DNA from: an uncultured Flavobacteriaceae bacterium
Lineage (GTDB): Bacteria > Bacteroidota > Bacteroidia > Flavobacteriales > Flavobacteriaceae
Direction: 5' to 3'
Assembly: GCA_947497245.1 (NCBI GenBank)
Contig: CANMFO010000001.1
Span: 930,001-994,000, forward strand
Length of the DNA: 64,000 bases
Shown: positions 36,901 to 43,170 of the stretch, one piece after another
Position numbering within the stretch: position 1 is the stretch's first letter
Layout of the letters: each line of letters begins with the position of its first letter
Program-made: the position numbers and the translations under genes
The notes under the pieces: generated by a model
Told to the model about the DNA's origin: nothing
Seen by the model: the letters and a program-made list of their open reading frames with translations, nothing else
Database searches by the model: none

Positions 36901-38433
36901 GATGGTGCCACCGCGGTTTCCTTCAATACCGATCAGGTGACCGTCACATCGCTTTCAAACGACAGCCACGTGATCGAGGTGACCGACGCCAACGGATGTG
37001 TCACGGAAACTTTTGTAATACCACGTTTCGAGGCCATTTCCTACGGGGGTATCCAAGCGTATACCATCGCCGCCTGTGAAACAAATGTTCCCTTTGCCCT
37101 GGATACCGGTTTGGTGCTGGGGGGCGATCCCTATTTGGATTCTGGCAACCTACCGTACTACCTCTATGATTGGACAGGTCCGAACGGTTTCGTCGCACAA
37201 GATATTACGGGCTTTGATGCGGTACAGGGAACCTATTCCCTGACCATAACCGATAGTAAGGGCTGTGCTTCCGAGATCATTGACTTTACCTTCAGCCCGA
37301 CCTATGTACCCATTGCCGTAGATCGGGTCATAACGCCAGTAAGCTGTGGTGTTACGGATGATGGGGCCATATCGATTTCGGTAAGCGGAGGCAACCGGCC
37401 CTACAGTATCGTCTGGGAAAAGGAGGAAGCCGGCACGGGCAACAGTTCCAATCCCGTATTCACACCGATGGGACAGAACATTACCCAATTGAGCGGCCTG
37501 GAAGTGGGAAGGATCCGACTGACGGTAACGAGCAATATTCCAGGTTGCAGCGAAACAGACCCGTCTTATTATTTTCAAGAGATCATCACCATCAACAAAG
37601 CGGAATCCCTACAATTGCTGGACGGACCGTATTTGGACGAATCCCTGTGTGCGGGAGGTCCGGGCAGTATTTCCGTATCCATTTTCAATAGTCAGGGGGG
37701 CGACCTGAGCTTCTATTACGAAAATGCCCTGGTTCCCTCCGTACAGACCGATGTGGATACGTACAGCGTACAGATTGCGGACCCTATGGAAAATGCAAGC
37801 CTGAACGTGGTCAATGACCAGGGTTGTGGCTTTGTAATGCCTTTGAGCATCGAAGTGACCGACCCTTCGTTCATTTATAGTTCCCAAGAATTTGAGGTTA
37901 CCGGGCTCTTACTTTCCAGGGAAGACATTCGGTTTAGCAATACCAGCGAAGGGGAATACGCATATGCCCAATGGGATTTCGGGGACGGGAGCCCCATTGT
38001 ACAGGTCGACCCCGGAACCGAAGGTACGGTAACCACCCACAATTATGATTTTCCCGGGGTATTTACGGTAACCCTAGCACTGTTCAATCAGGAGGGATGT
38101 AGTAGGGAAGTACAGCAAGAGGTTCAGATCGGCAACGGATATGATGTGATGTTCCCATCCGCTTTTTCGGCCAATGCCGATGGAATCAATGACTATTTTC
38201 AGGGCAAGTTCACCGGTATTTCATCTTTTGTATTTGAGATATACGATATGTGGGGCGCATTGATCTACAGTGCCGCCCATGATTTTGATGATGCTCCGGC
38301 CAATTGGGGCTGGGACGGAAATTACAGCACGGGAAAACCGTATAAAAACACCACTTTCCGCTATTTGTTCAAAGGAACGACCAGCGACAACAACCAAATA
38401 ACCAAGACCGGCGAGGCCGTAATTTTAAGATAA
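30907..38433 (+). CDS. Giant gliding-motility-type adhesin with 14 Ig-like repeats, SprB-like repeats and T9SS type B domain
   Basis: About 2,500 residues. A signal peptide (VKSILKRVFLALLFGF...GLAQ) is followed by an N-terminal beta domain. Fourteen ~85-95-residue Ig-like repeats come next, each with a QxxCxGxxPxxL-like opening, a W/Q-rich middle and a YRRxTTSxxNGxxC-like end. Then SprB-like repeats (VENVSCFGRNDGAISL, ITPVSCGVTDDGAISI), a PKD-type domain (AQWDFGDGSP) and the gliding-motility C-terminal domain (FPSAFSANADGINDYF to KTGEAVILR). It should be exported through T9SS with its C-terminal domain as the signal and displayed on the surface. The following PorP/SprF-like gene overlaps by one base. 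An ATG at 30,877 is an alternative start. Confidence 0.9.
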   Translation: MVKSILKRVFLALLFGFNPWYGLAQVSTTLQHTDFDSCGANLPQTELNLGNLVLSESLATDFATGTYTFFIQAPSNFEINANTATVTGTDITSINVAQDPSDATRLEITLTASAQASLDAVTLENVRIQLIPSATTTDGNLKYVLDGNPNNLNGPIDNQTLATVSFTALSGGSGVDQEVCAIADVQNISVSGSNISQSRTFEWQVGQSGSWVSISGSDTELLVIDNSTFPNGLSQYRRLTTFTLNGESCTLTSTPATITVNELYPGSITEGANQTVCANTVPDQFSSSGDIAVTPGGVATYQWFKNDTGTWDAISGAIDVFYQPPALSATTSYKRRITNLLNGFSCFEETTPVTVIVNSEVLGGTATDQNICSLSDLQLLTINNGENSGTYQWQKRNAGNWEDIAGATQGTYDASGNIDPGVEEFRRITTVSGANCEGVSTIATITFTNFNEGSINGGETICHNEVPSALSSNTDASGTGTISYQWEEFDGGTWTSIAGANLTTYNPGALLQTTSFRRKDDITLNGFSCSAHTNEITIVVLDEINGGDASPDQTICEGEVPGPITITNGTTAGPNITHQWQSATTGSFTNISGETGTVLNFATAPSVSTRYRRQTTITDNAQVCLEYSTESAVHVNTLIAGVIGDDQDVCAGGAPATIINLGNAVAAGNLTHSWEMSTNSGTTWSVLVAATQATYTPGVLAGTTEYRRLDTSTLNGKVCAVYTNEVTIAVAGAIVGGTGSADQVVCEDEVPTILSVSGGTAAGTGINFQWYASTDNVTYDPIAGEAGETLSFSTPLATSTYFRRNVTSSTNGNVCEASSTPTLVTLLNLSAGTISQTQTVCGGSGAAPITSTADAVSNGAITYTWQRSTDGNTWSDISGTNQATYTPGITTDLETYYRRKATATLSSTSCEVFGLPVIVFVNRFESESSHRITFDSGATGSTTICNGGDPASFGTNFPLIASGALTYQWEVSDDNITYNAIPGATANTYDPPAVTQDSYYRRITTATLNGVECTVTSNVLELINGGNATPGSIGTTNPNGTNGTNEEVICEGDTPSQIVELAPATGQTLSYEWFANNVPIAGETGIDYTPASGITETTVYHRTTYSTDISGVVCAVDSNPVVVLVPNADDIGSDITICSNTVPPVLGDAATIEGSTYLDFQWYESNDGSTFSIIGGATGPTYAPGTPLTAHRFYRRGYVTTVDAIVCGPEELSNTIEVIINDVSGGTILGEQQICFGDDPGLLDNSVGGTASGVLSYQWYSSEDNATWDAIDGAVNNFYDPEAGSFPTTYLKRTTTSELNGVLCSEDSNTITIGVAEEILPGTLASDQTICDGDVPATLTATGGSTFGDQSYHWFSSPDGVVWTDIGVSTASYAPPVPTQTILYKRTITRTSFGSLDCEVETQPITITFNSVNAGKITDNQSVCEGSQPDPMVEVESATGAGTLTYQWWSSPDDQVYAAVPGASQPNYTPPATLTTSTYFKRVVTSSINGVSCTDETSPKLVTVIPYPIIANDAIIANDIAPVSCFGGNDGSIVIPNTRITGGNIAETQINTISLFGSPLLNNTYSIIINGIVYEHEVTLNAINQPQNNGEVAIALAQNINNATGANLSDVIAAANANEIILTAKVAGIGFTSFASTGSDENVSATNVITQANAVANTYEWTKVGDNSFSESTLSIHDLTAGVYQLTVYNEFCGVTSSPFLVAEPELLTLAIGDTCNTAITASSTGGVAPFTFTLTRPDGSTLVQTSNNPNNTYTNLIGGATYTITVEDDSCPIAVSEIVTLPTGLQFDQASVVVENVSCFGRNDGAISLNIGATTVTGGFPPFNFSWTGPGSATYTTENLTDLAPGVYVLEVTDQVGCSATYTANIASKAELTISNVQLINEQLQCAGDTNAEISIQISADPTSQIQIDWLKNGTSFATNSTSLSNLGAGTYEVVVTDTNSDPSSPCTVRQSFTITAPEVFGATKVDTLDPECFDAAGGRTFTFAVQGGTQPYQYSLDGATAVSFNTDQVTVTSLSNDSHVIEVTDANGCVTETFVIPRFEAISYGGIQAYTIAACETNVPFALDTGLVLGGDPYLDSGNLPYYLYDWTGPNGFVAQDITGFDAVQGTYSLTITDSKGCASEIIDFTFSPTYVPIAVDRVITPVSCGVTDDGAISISVSGGNRPYSIVWEKEEAGTGNSSNPVFTPMGQNITQLSGLEVGRIRLTVTSNIPGCSETDPSYYFQEIITINKAESLQLLDGPYLDESLCAGGPGSISVSIFNSQGGDLSFYYENALVPSVQTDVDTYSVQIADPMENASLNVVNDQGCGFVMPLSIEVTDPSFIYSSQEFEVTGLLLSREDIRFSNTSEGEYAYAQWDFGDGSPIVQVDPGTEGTVTTHNYDFPGVFTVTLALFNQEGCSREVQQEVQIGNGYDVMFPSAFSANADGINDYFQGKFTGISSFVFEIYDMWGALIYSAAHDFDDAPANWGWDGNYSTGKPYKNTTFRYLFKGTTSDNNQITKTGEAVILR

Positions 38434-39434
38434 TGATAAAAAGGTATTGTCTTCTTTTAACTTTGTTGCTCTATGTTCCGTTCGGGGTGCACGCCCAAGA
38501 AAAGTTCATACATAACCTCAGCAAGGTGCCCGCGTCCTTGAACCCGAGTTTTCACGCTTTTAAGGGCAAGACCCGTATCGGGGTGCTTGCTGAATTCGCC
38601 AGTCAAAGCCAGGGAACCCAATCCCAACATAAATATGCTTTTGGCACCACCTCTTTTGAAGAATACAACTTTCAATTGGGGGTCGACCTGTTCAATAACA
38701 ATCTGAAGAATTCCGGTTACAACTATACCTCTGCCATTCTGAGTTATATGTACCAACTGAGATTGCCCAACGACTGGCTCATATATCCGGGTATTTCCGG
38801 GGGATACAGCAATTATCGTTTTGATTTCAACAACCTTACCTTTGAAGACCAGATCAATATTTTTACGGGGCAGATCAGTGCCAATACGATCGATCCCATT
38901 ACCTCTTCCGAGAACATCGGGTTCCTGGATATTGGGGTTTCGGTGATGGTACATAACGACCGGAATACGATCATGGGGCTTTCGTTCAAACATGTGAACC
39001 AACCTAAAATATCTTCGCGACAAAGCGAGAACAAGATCAATTTGAATATGCTGATCTCGGGCCAATTGGGGTATGAACTGGACATTAACAAATATGGTCA
39101 GGCCAAATTGCCCGAATTTTCATATCTGTATTTTTTTAATGCCGTGTCGGTACAAGGCCCAAATACCCGATTGGATCTTTATCAAGACCTCACCTTGGGC
39201 AATTATAGCATAGGCATAAATGAACATTTGAACTTTTTCGAAGCCGCGACCTTTTCGGAAATAGGGTTCGCGACCAGCATCACTTTGGAGACCTTTGAAT
39301 TCGGATTGAACTATAGAGTGCCTTTCGGAGGCGAGGCCAAACTGTTTATACCCAGTTCACTGGAACTGTTTTTGGTCTTTGATCTCTCCCGTTTTAAGGA
39401 ACGAAGGCGAAAAAATTACAGCAGGTTCTATTGA
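38433..39434 (+). CDS. PorP/SprF-family T9SS accessory outer-membrane protein
   Basis: A 333-residue outer-membrane protein with a leader (LLLTLLLYVPFGVHA). It has the PorP/SprF hallmarks: the LNPSFHAFKGKTRIGV opening, YNFQLGVDLFNNN, the FLDIGVSVMVHNDR strand and a C-terminal beta-strand series. PorP/SprF proteins are needed for export or anchoring of their neighbouring type B T9SS cargo. Here the ATG overlaps the adhesin stop (TAATG), the normal arrangement for a dedicated cargo-partner pair. Confidence 0.88.
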   Translation: MIKRYCLLLTLLLYVPFGVHAQEKFIHNLSKVPASLNPSFHAFKGKTRIGVLAEFASQSQGTQSQHKYAFGTTSFEEYNFQLGVDLFNNNLKNSGYNYTSAILSYMYQLRLPNDWLIYPGISGGYSNYRFDFNNLTFEDQINIFTGQISANTIDPITSSENIGFLDIGVSVMVHNDRNTIMGLSFKHVNQPKISSRQSENKINLNMLISGQLGYELDINKYGQAKLPEFSYLYFFNAVSVQGPNTRLDLYQDLTLGNYSIGINEHLNFFEAATFSEIGFATSITLETFEFGLNYRVPFGGEAKLFIPSSLELFLVFDLSRFKERRRKNYSRFY

Positions 39435-39515
39435 CCACCGGTTCCTTCCTGAGGCCCAGGGGTGATGAAATCCTGCGCAAGCACATCAAGAAAAGGAAAG
39501 GATGACTTCATTTCA

Positions 39516-39538
39516 TGCCCGGTTTTCAAAAACGGGCA
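39516..39538. terminator. Possible bidirectional hairpin
   Basis: TGCCCG...CGGGCA stem extended by TTTT/AAAA pairing, between the convergent PorP/SprF-like gene and the minus-strand putative carbohydrate-active protein gene. It has no clear T-run, so this is tentative. I see no gene in the ~310 bp between those two genes. Confidence 0.3.
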
Positions 39539-39748
39539 GAATCAATCTTAAGGTCCCAGTTTACCGGTACGGGGCTTGAAATTTACCCAAAAGAAGGTAG
39601 GAGGGAAGCACAATGCCTGCCCTCCATGGCTTTATACGCATTCCTGAATATGGCTTGAAAAGATAGGTTTGTACATACCAGGGAGAAATTAAAAAAGTCA
39701 AAAACTTCATTATCCAGAAATAATATATTGGCTTGTGTGGTGTGATGA

Positions 39749-41923
39749 TCAATGTTGCACCCCTGGCAACATCTGATTCCAAACTTCCTCTATTTGGTTT
39801 CCGACCGAAGAGTTTCCGGTCTTTTCCCAATAGCTTGTATTTTCAAGTTGTAGTGCCAATGTCGTGGTGATAAAGCTCTGGGTCCATCCTGTCAGGGTTC
39901 CCCAAGCGCCCCAGCCATGGTCGGCGTTGGAACCATAGTACTCCCAGTTTTCGTAATCGAAGGCACGGAACCAGCAGCCGTCAAGATCGGCCCTTCCCAA
40001 GGAGGTGCTCTGGATACGGACCAGAAAATCTGCCAGTTTGTTCACAGCGTCAAGATATCTTGGTTCCCGTGTGGCTTGGGCTGCTTCGTTCAGGGCAAAA
40101 AAGGCAAAGTTGGTGGTATAGAGCATATCGGCCACGGGATCGCCGTTAAATTGGATCAGGGGGGCTTCGTCCGTCCCATAGTCGGCATTGGTCTTTGGCG
40201 CACCGTATCTACCATTGCTCCCAGCCCCCAATTCTTCCCTAAATGCCCCACAGCCCACCTGAAACTTCAACATGTCGTCACACAACAAATTCAGCCAGTC
40301 CCTATGTTGTTTTGTCCCTTCGGCCCGAACCAGCCACGCAAGGGGCAGAATCATCCGTGCCCGTTCCTGTTGAAGCCCGTTGGTCCACTTCCAATTATCG
40401 GGATAGTTGGCCATGGTAATTCCGATGGCCCGTTTTGCCTTGTCCAGTAAAGGTGTGTAGCCCGTCTTATCGTACAACCAGAGATAGGTGGCCCATAGCC
40501 ATGACTCGTAGTGCGGGGCTATATTTTCCAGGTCTCTTTCCATGAGTACCTGCCAGGTGATCCGATCTATATCGTTTCCCATAAGTGCCCCACTTCGAAA
40601 TCCTTTTTTCCCGGAGGTCCGGAAATTGGCCAGGATCAGTTCCAGTATCTGCTTGTCCCATTTGGGATTCCCCATGCTTTGTGATGCCAATACCGAAGCG
40701 AGGATTACCCGGGCGTTGTCATCGCCATAATATCGATCTTTATGGGTATCGGCCCAGCCTATCAACCCATACGACGATTGGTCCGGGTTCATATTATCGA
40801 CAGTTTTGAAGGTTTCTGAATTAAATACAAAATCCATTAGGTTATTGGCCGTTTCCAAATATTTGGAATTTTGTTTTACCCCGTTTGCGGTCGCAAGGGT
40901 CATGGCGGTCTCGGCAACACAATCGGCCCGAAGCCAATATCGGTATTGTTGGCTCCCGTCGGGATTGATATAGGAGTAATGGCCTTCCATAACGCCCAAT
41001 GACCCATCCCCCGAAGGGAGGTTTAAATCCATTGGCGGACCGACCGGTGGGTTTTTGACATCGATGACCTTCCAATGTGCTTTCCAATCGGAATGGATGA
41101 GAAACTTGGCCTTATCGTACCACTTCGCCCCACGATCTACCGCTGTGCGGTAATCTTCTTGGGAAAGGGGTTCGCCCGCCTCGTATGTGGGACCTACAAC
41201 GGGTTGCCATTGTACCGCCCCTTCTTCCATGCCTATGGACAGGTGGGAAAGGATACCGCGTACGACGCTTCGCCAGGCATTGTGTGGTGAATAACGGCCT
41301 TTGTTGAAATCGCTCAACTTGGTGGTCGATACCAGTACATTGCCATCTTCAAATAAAACGGGAAAGTTCGGCGTGCTTTCAAGACCATAAACGGCTTTTT
41401 TAAACCCTGCTACTTTAGCTCCTTTTAAGTGACCTTCCCGATCGGGCACCTGTACGTATTTGTACAGACCGGCATCGAGGATGTCGATAGTATCCAGTTC
41501 AATATCAAAGAAATCGGAGGTGATCACCAAACGCTCTTTTTCTGTATCCCTAATGCTGCCAGCTGGGCCGGAAGGAAGATGGTTTGGAAACTCGATATAG
41601 ACCTTGAGATTCTTTTTCCGGACTTTTTTATAGAAATCCTCGGGGATTGATGTTTTTTTATTTGGATAGTCCTTTGCCAAAATTAACAAGGCTTGACCAT
41701 CCGCGGTATTTTCAAGTGCCGCATCTATATTGTCAAAGCGTTTGCAATTGGGCATACCTGTCTTTACCAATTGATACAGGTCATTGTGCTCCTTGCTGTA
41801 AATACTTATACCATTTACCGGTGGTGGTTTGACCGTGGCATTGCCCTCGGATGAATCCTGTGCCCTACAAGATATCGTAAGGGCACAGAGGAGCGCGGTC
41901 ATTGTCCATTGGAGTCTTTTCAT
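39749..41923 (-). CDS. Secreted two-domain protein, putative (alpha/alpha)6-type carbohydrate-active enzyme
   Basis: A 724-residue exported protein: a leader with a lipobox-like ISC, then an N-terminal domain (~30-230) with NDLYQLVKTGMP, LLILAKDYP, LKVYIEFP, ERLVITSDFFD, VAGFKKAVYGLE and STTKLSDFNKGRYSP. It resembles glutamine-amidotransferase-like folds found in polysaccharide-related proteins. The larger C-terminal part is helical and Trp/Tyr-rich in repeating hairpins (DCVAETAMTLATANGV, LWATYLWLYDKTG, QQERARMILPLAWLVRA, WFRAFDYENWEYY), as in six-hairpin glycosidases or lyases. Catalytic residues cannot be named. Its N-terminal domain is shared with the broken gene at 19,233. The internal ATG (MKRLQW) is preferred over the frame start at 41,980. 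Confidence 0.65.
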   Translation of the reverse strand: MKRLQWTMTALLCALTISCRAQDSSEGNATVKPPPVNGISIYSKEHNDLYQLVKTGMPNCKRFDNIDAALENTADGQALLILAKDYPNKKTSIPEDFYKKVRKKNLKVYIEFPNHLPSGPAGSIRDTEKERLVITSDFFDIELDTIDILDAGLYKYVQVPDREGHLKGAKVAGFKKAVYGLESTPNFPVLFEDGNVLVSTTKLSDFNKGRYSPHNAWRSVVRGILSHLSIGMEEGAVQWQPVVGPTYEAGEPLSQEDYRTAVDRGAKWYDKAKFLIHSDWKAHWKVIDVKNPPVGPPMDLNLPSGDGSLGVMEGHYSYINPDGSQQYRYWLRADCVAETAMTLATANGVKQNSKYLETANNLMDFVFNSETFKTVDNMNPDQSSYGLIGWADTHKDRYYGDDNARVILASVLASQSMGNPKWDKQILELILANFRTSGKKGFRSGALMGNDIDRITWQVLMERDLENIAPHYESWLWATYLWLYDKTGYTPLLDKAKRAIGITMANYPDNWKWTNGLQQERARMILPLAWLVRAEGTKQHRDWLNLLCDDMLKFQVGCGAFREELGAGSNGRYGAPKTNADYGTDEAPLIQFNGDPVADMLYTTNFAFFALNEAAQATREPRYLDAVNKLADFLVRIQSTSLGRADLDGCWFRAFDYENWEYYGSNADHGWGAWGTLTGWTQSFITTTLALQLENTSYWEKTGNSSVGNQIEEVWNQMLPGVQH

Positions 41924-42091
41924 GATCATACGAAGTGGTTGATTTTCAATATAATATTTTTGACAGACCTTTTTGATCAATTCAACAATTGTTTGTTAAA
42001 CTTTTCAATTGGTCAACTGAAAACAACAAGAATAGGTCTGTCCCAAAAACCGTTGGTTTTAGGTCATTACGTCCAATAGGATGTTTTATGA

Positions 42092-42298
42092 TCAATATCA
42101 CATTTAAAAGACATTTATGACCTTAACAATGGCGTCCTTGTTTCCTCGTCCCAGGTATATGCCAAGTTGACGGAAAGCGGCTCGTATTTTGACAGCGACA
42201 ACAATATACCCCGTCTGGCGACCAGCTCGCATACGGCGATGTTGGTAGGGGCAAAGAAATTGATCGGAAAGTACGGAAGGAACCGTTTGGACAAATGA
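42092..42298 (+). pseudogene. C-terminal gene remnant, family unknown
   Basis: An open stretch of about 68 codons follows an in-frame stop and lacks a plausible start, yet reads as protein (GVLVSSQVYAKLTESGSYFD, then HTAMLVGAKKLIGKYGRNRL). It ends in a TGA 12 bp before the convergent outer-membrane-protein gene. It probably is the decayed 3' end of a deleted gene. The remaining ~170 bp towards 41,924 holds no feature I can name. Confidence 0.35.
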
Positions 42299-42310
42299 AC
42301 CCTGGCCCTG

Positions 42311-42862
42311 CTATCTGGACGATAGGTTTAGGCCAAGGTTTATTTGGACCATTAAAGGAAAAAAGCCCCCGTTCCCCTGGGTATCAAAATAATATTGGGG
42401 GCCTATATCAAAAAGAAAGTGGAATTTCCCGTATGCCCTTTGCAGCCCCCAAGTGGGGCCTATGACAACATCGATATTATCCGTCCTTTTTACGTTTTCG
42501 ACAAGGGAACCGCCCCTTACGATGCCGCGCAGCGAAACGTAGTTTCCAGAATTATGGTCGATGTCCCTATCTTCCGATCGCCTTTTGGCGCGGTTGTAGA
42601 ACCTCTTGAACTGCAGGTCCAGAAAGGGACTGATGATGTAGACAAAACCGTTTGCCGAACGTGCCTCCAACTCCTTGTACGATCCGCCGTACCCGACCCC
42701 CAATCCGGCCGAAACGACCATTTTTTCACCCAGGGCCAGTTCATGTTCCAAACCTGGATTGAGGAAATTTACCCTCCAGATATTTTGGAGCTCCGTTTTA
42801 GGGGCTTGGGCAAACCCCTGGATAGAAAGGCATATCAATATCAAGCTACAGTACTTTTTCAT
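42311..42862 (-). CDS. Small outer-membrane beta-barrel-like protein, hypothetical
   Basis: A 183-residue exported protein: signal peptide MKKYCSLILICLSIQGFAQ, then alternating hydrophobic strands with glycine turns (LNPGLEHELALGEKMVVSAG, VGYGGSYKELE, FIYDIGPQYYF-like ending in VQINLGLNLSSR). The pattern fits an 8-stranded outer-membrane barrel of the type common in Flavobacteriia; no named family is certain. It is transcribed alone. A 75-bp hairpin repeat lies in the 308-bp gap upstream. Confidence 0.65.
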   Translation of the reverse strand: MKKYCSLILICLSIQGFAQAPKTELQNIWRVNFLNPGLEHELALGEKMVVSAGLGVGYGGSYKELEARSANGFVYIISPFLDLQFKRFYNRAKRRSEDRDIDHNSGNYVSLRGIVRGGSLVENVKRTDNIDVVIGPTWGLQRAYGKFHFLFDIGPQYYFDTQGNGGFFPLMVQINLGLNLSSR

Positions 42863-43027
42863 GATTTTTTGGTTTAGATTTTTTTAGTTTGGCATGTATG
42901 ATTCCCGAAGTTGCGCAAATAAGGGCCTAAAGAAAAAAGTGATGTAACAGGCGGGACCATACGCGAATAGGTGGGATTAATGTGATTGAAAAGTGGCCTA
43001 AGAGCCCTGATAGTTATCGGGATGGCA

Positions 43028-43102
43028 AAAACAATCCTCCTGCGCAGGCTCCGGCAGACAGTGCCCCTACACCTACCTTATGGGGTACGGAGTAGGGGAG
43101 TG
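43028..43102. repeat. 75-bp interspersed hairpin repeat, copy 1
   Basis: 72 of 75 bases match the copy at 51,453-51,527. It contains a GTGCCCC/GGGGTAC stem (one G-T wobble) and an overlapping CCCCTAC/GTAGGGG dyad. It lies 68 bp past the 3' end of the DUF5916 operon. Nothing else is apparent in the ~300-bp gap around it. Confidence 0.75.
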
Positions 43103-43170
43103 CCATGCATGTGTACGGGAGTTGGGAGGATAATTTAAAACTTACCTGCATTGCTAATTGCGTATAACGC

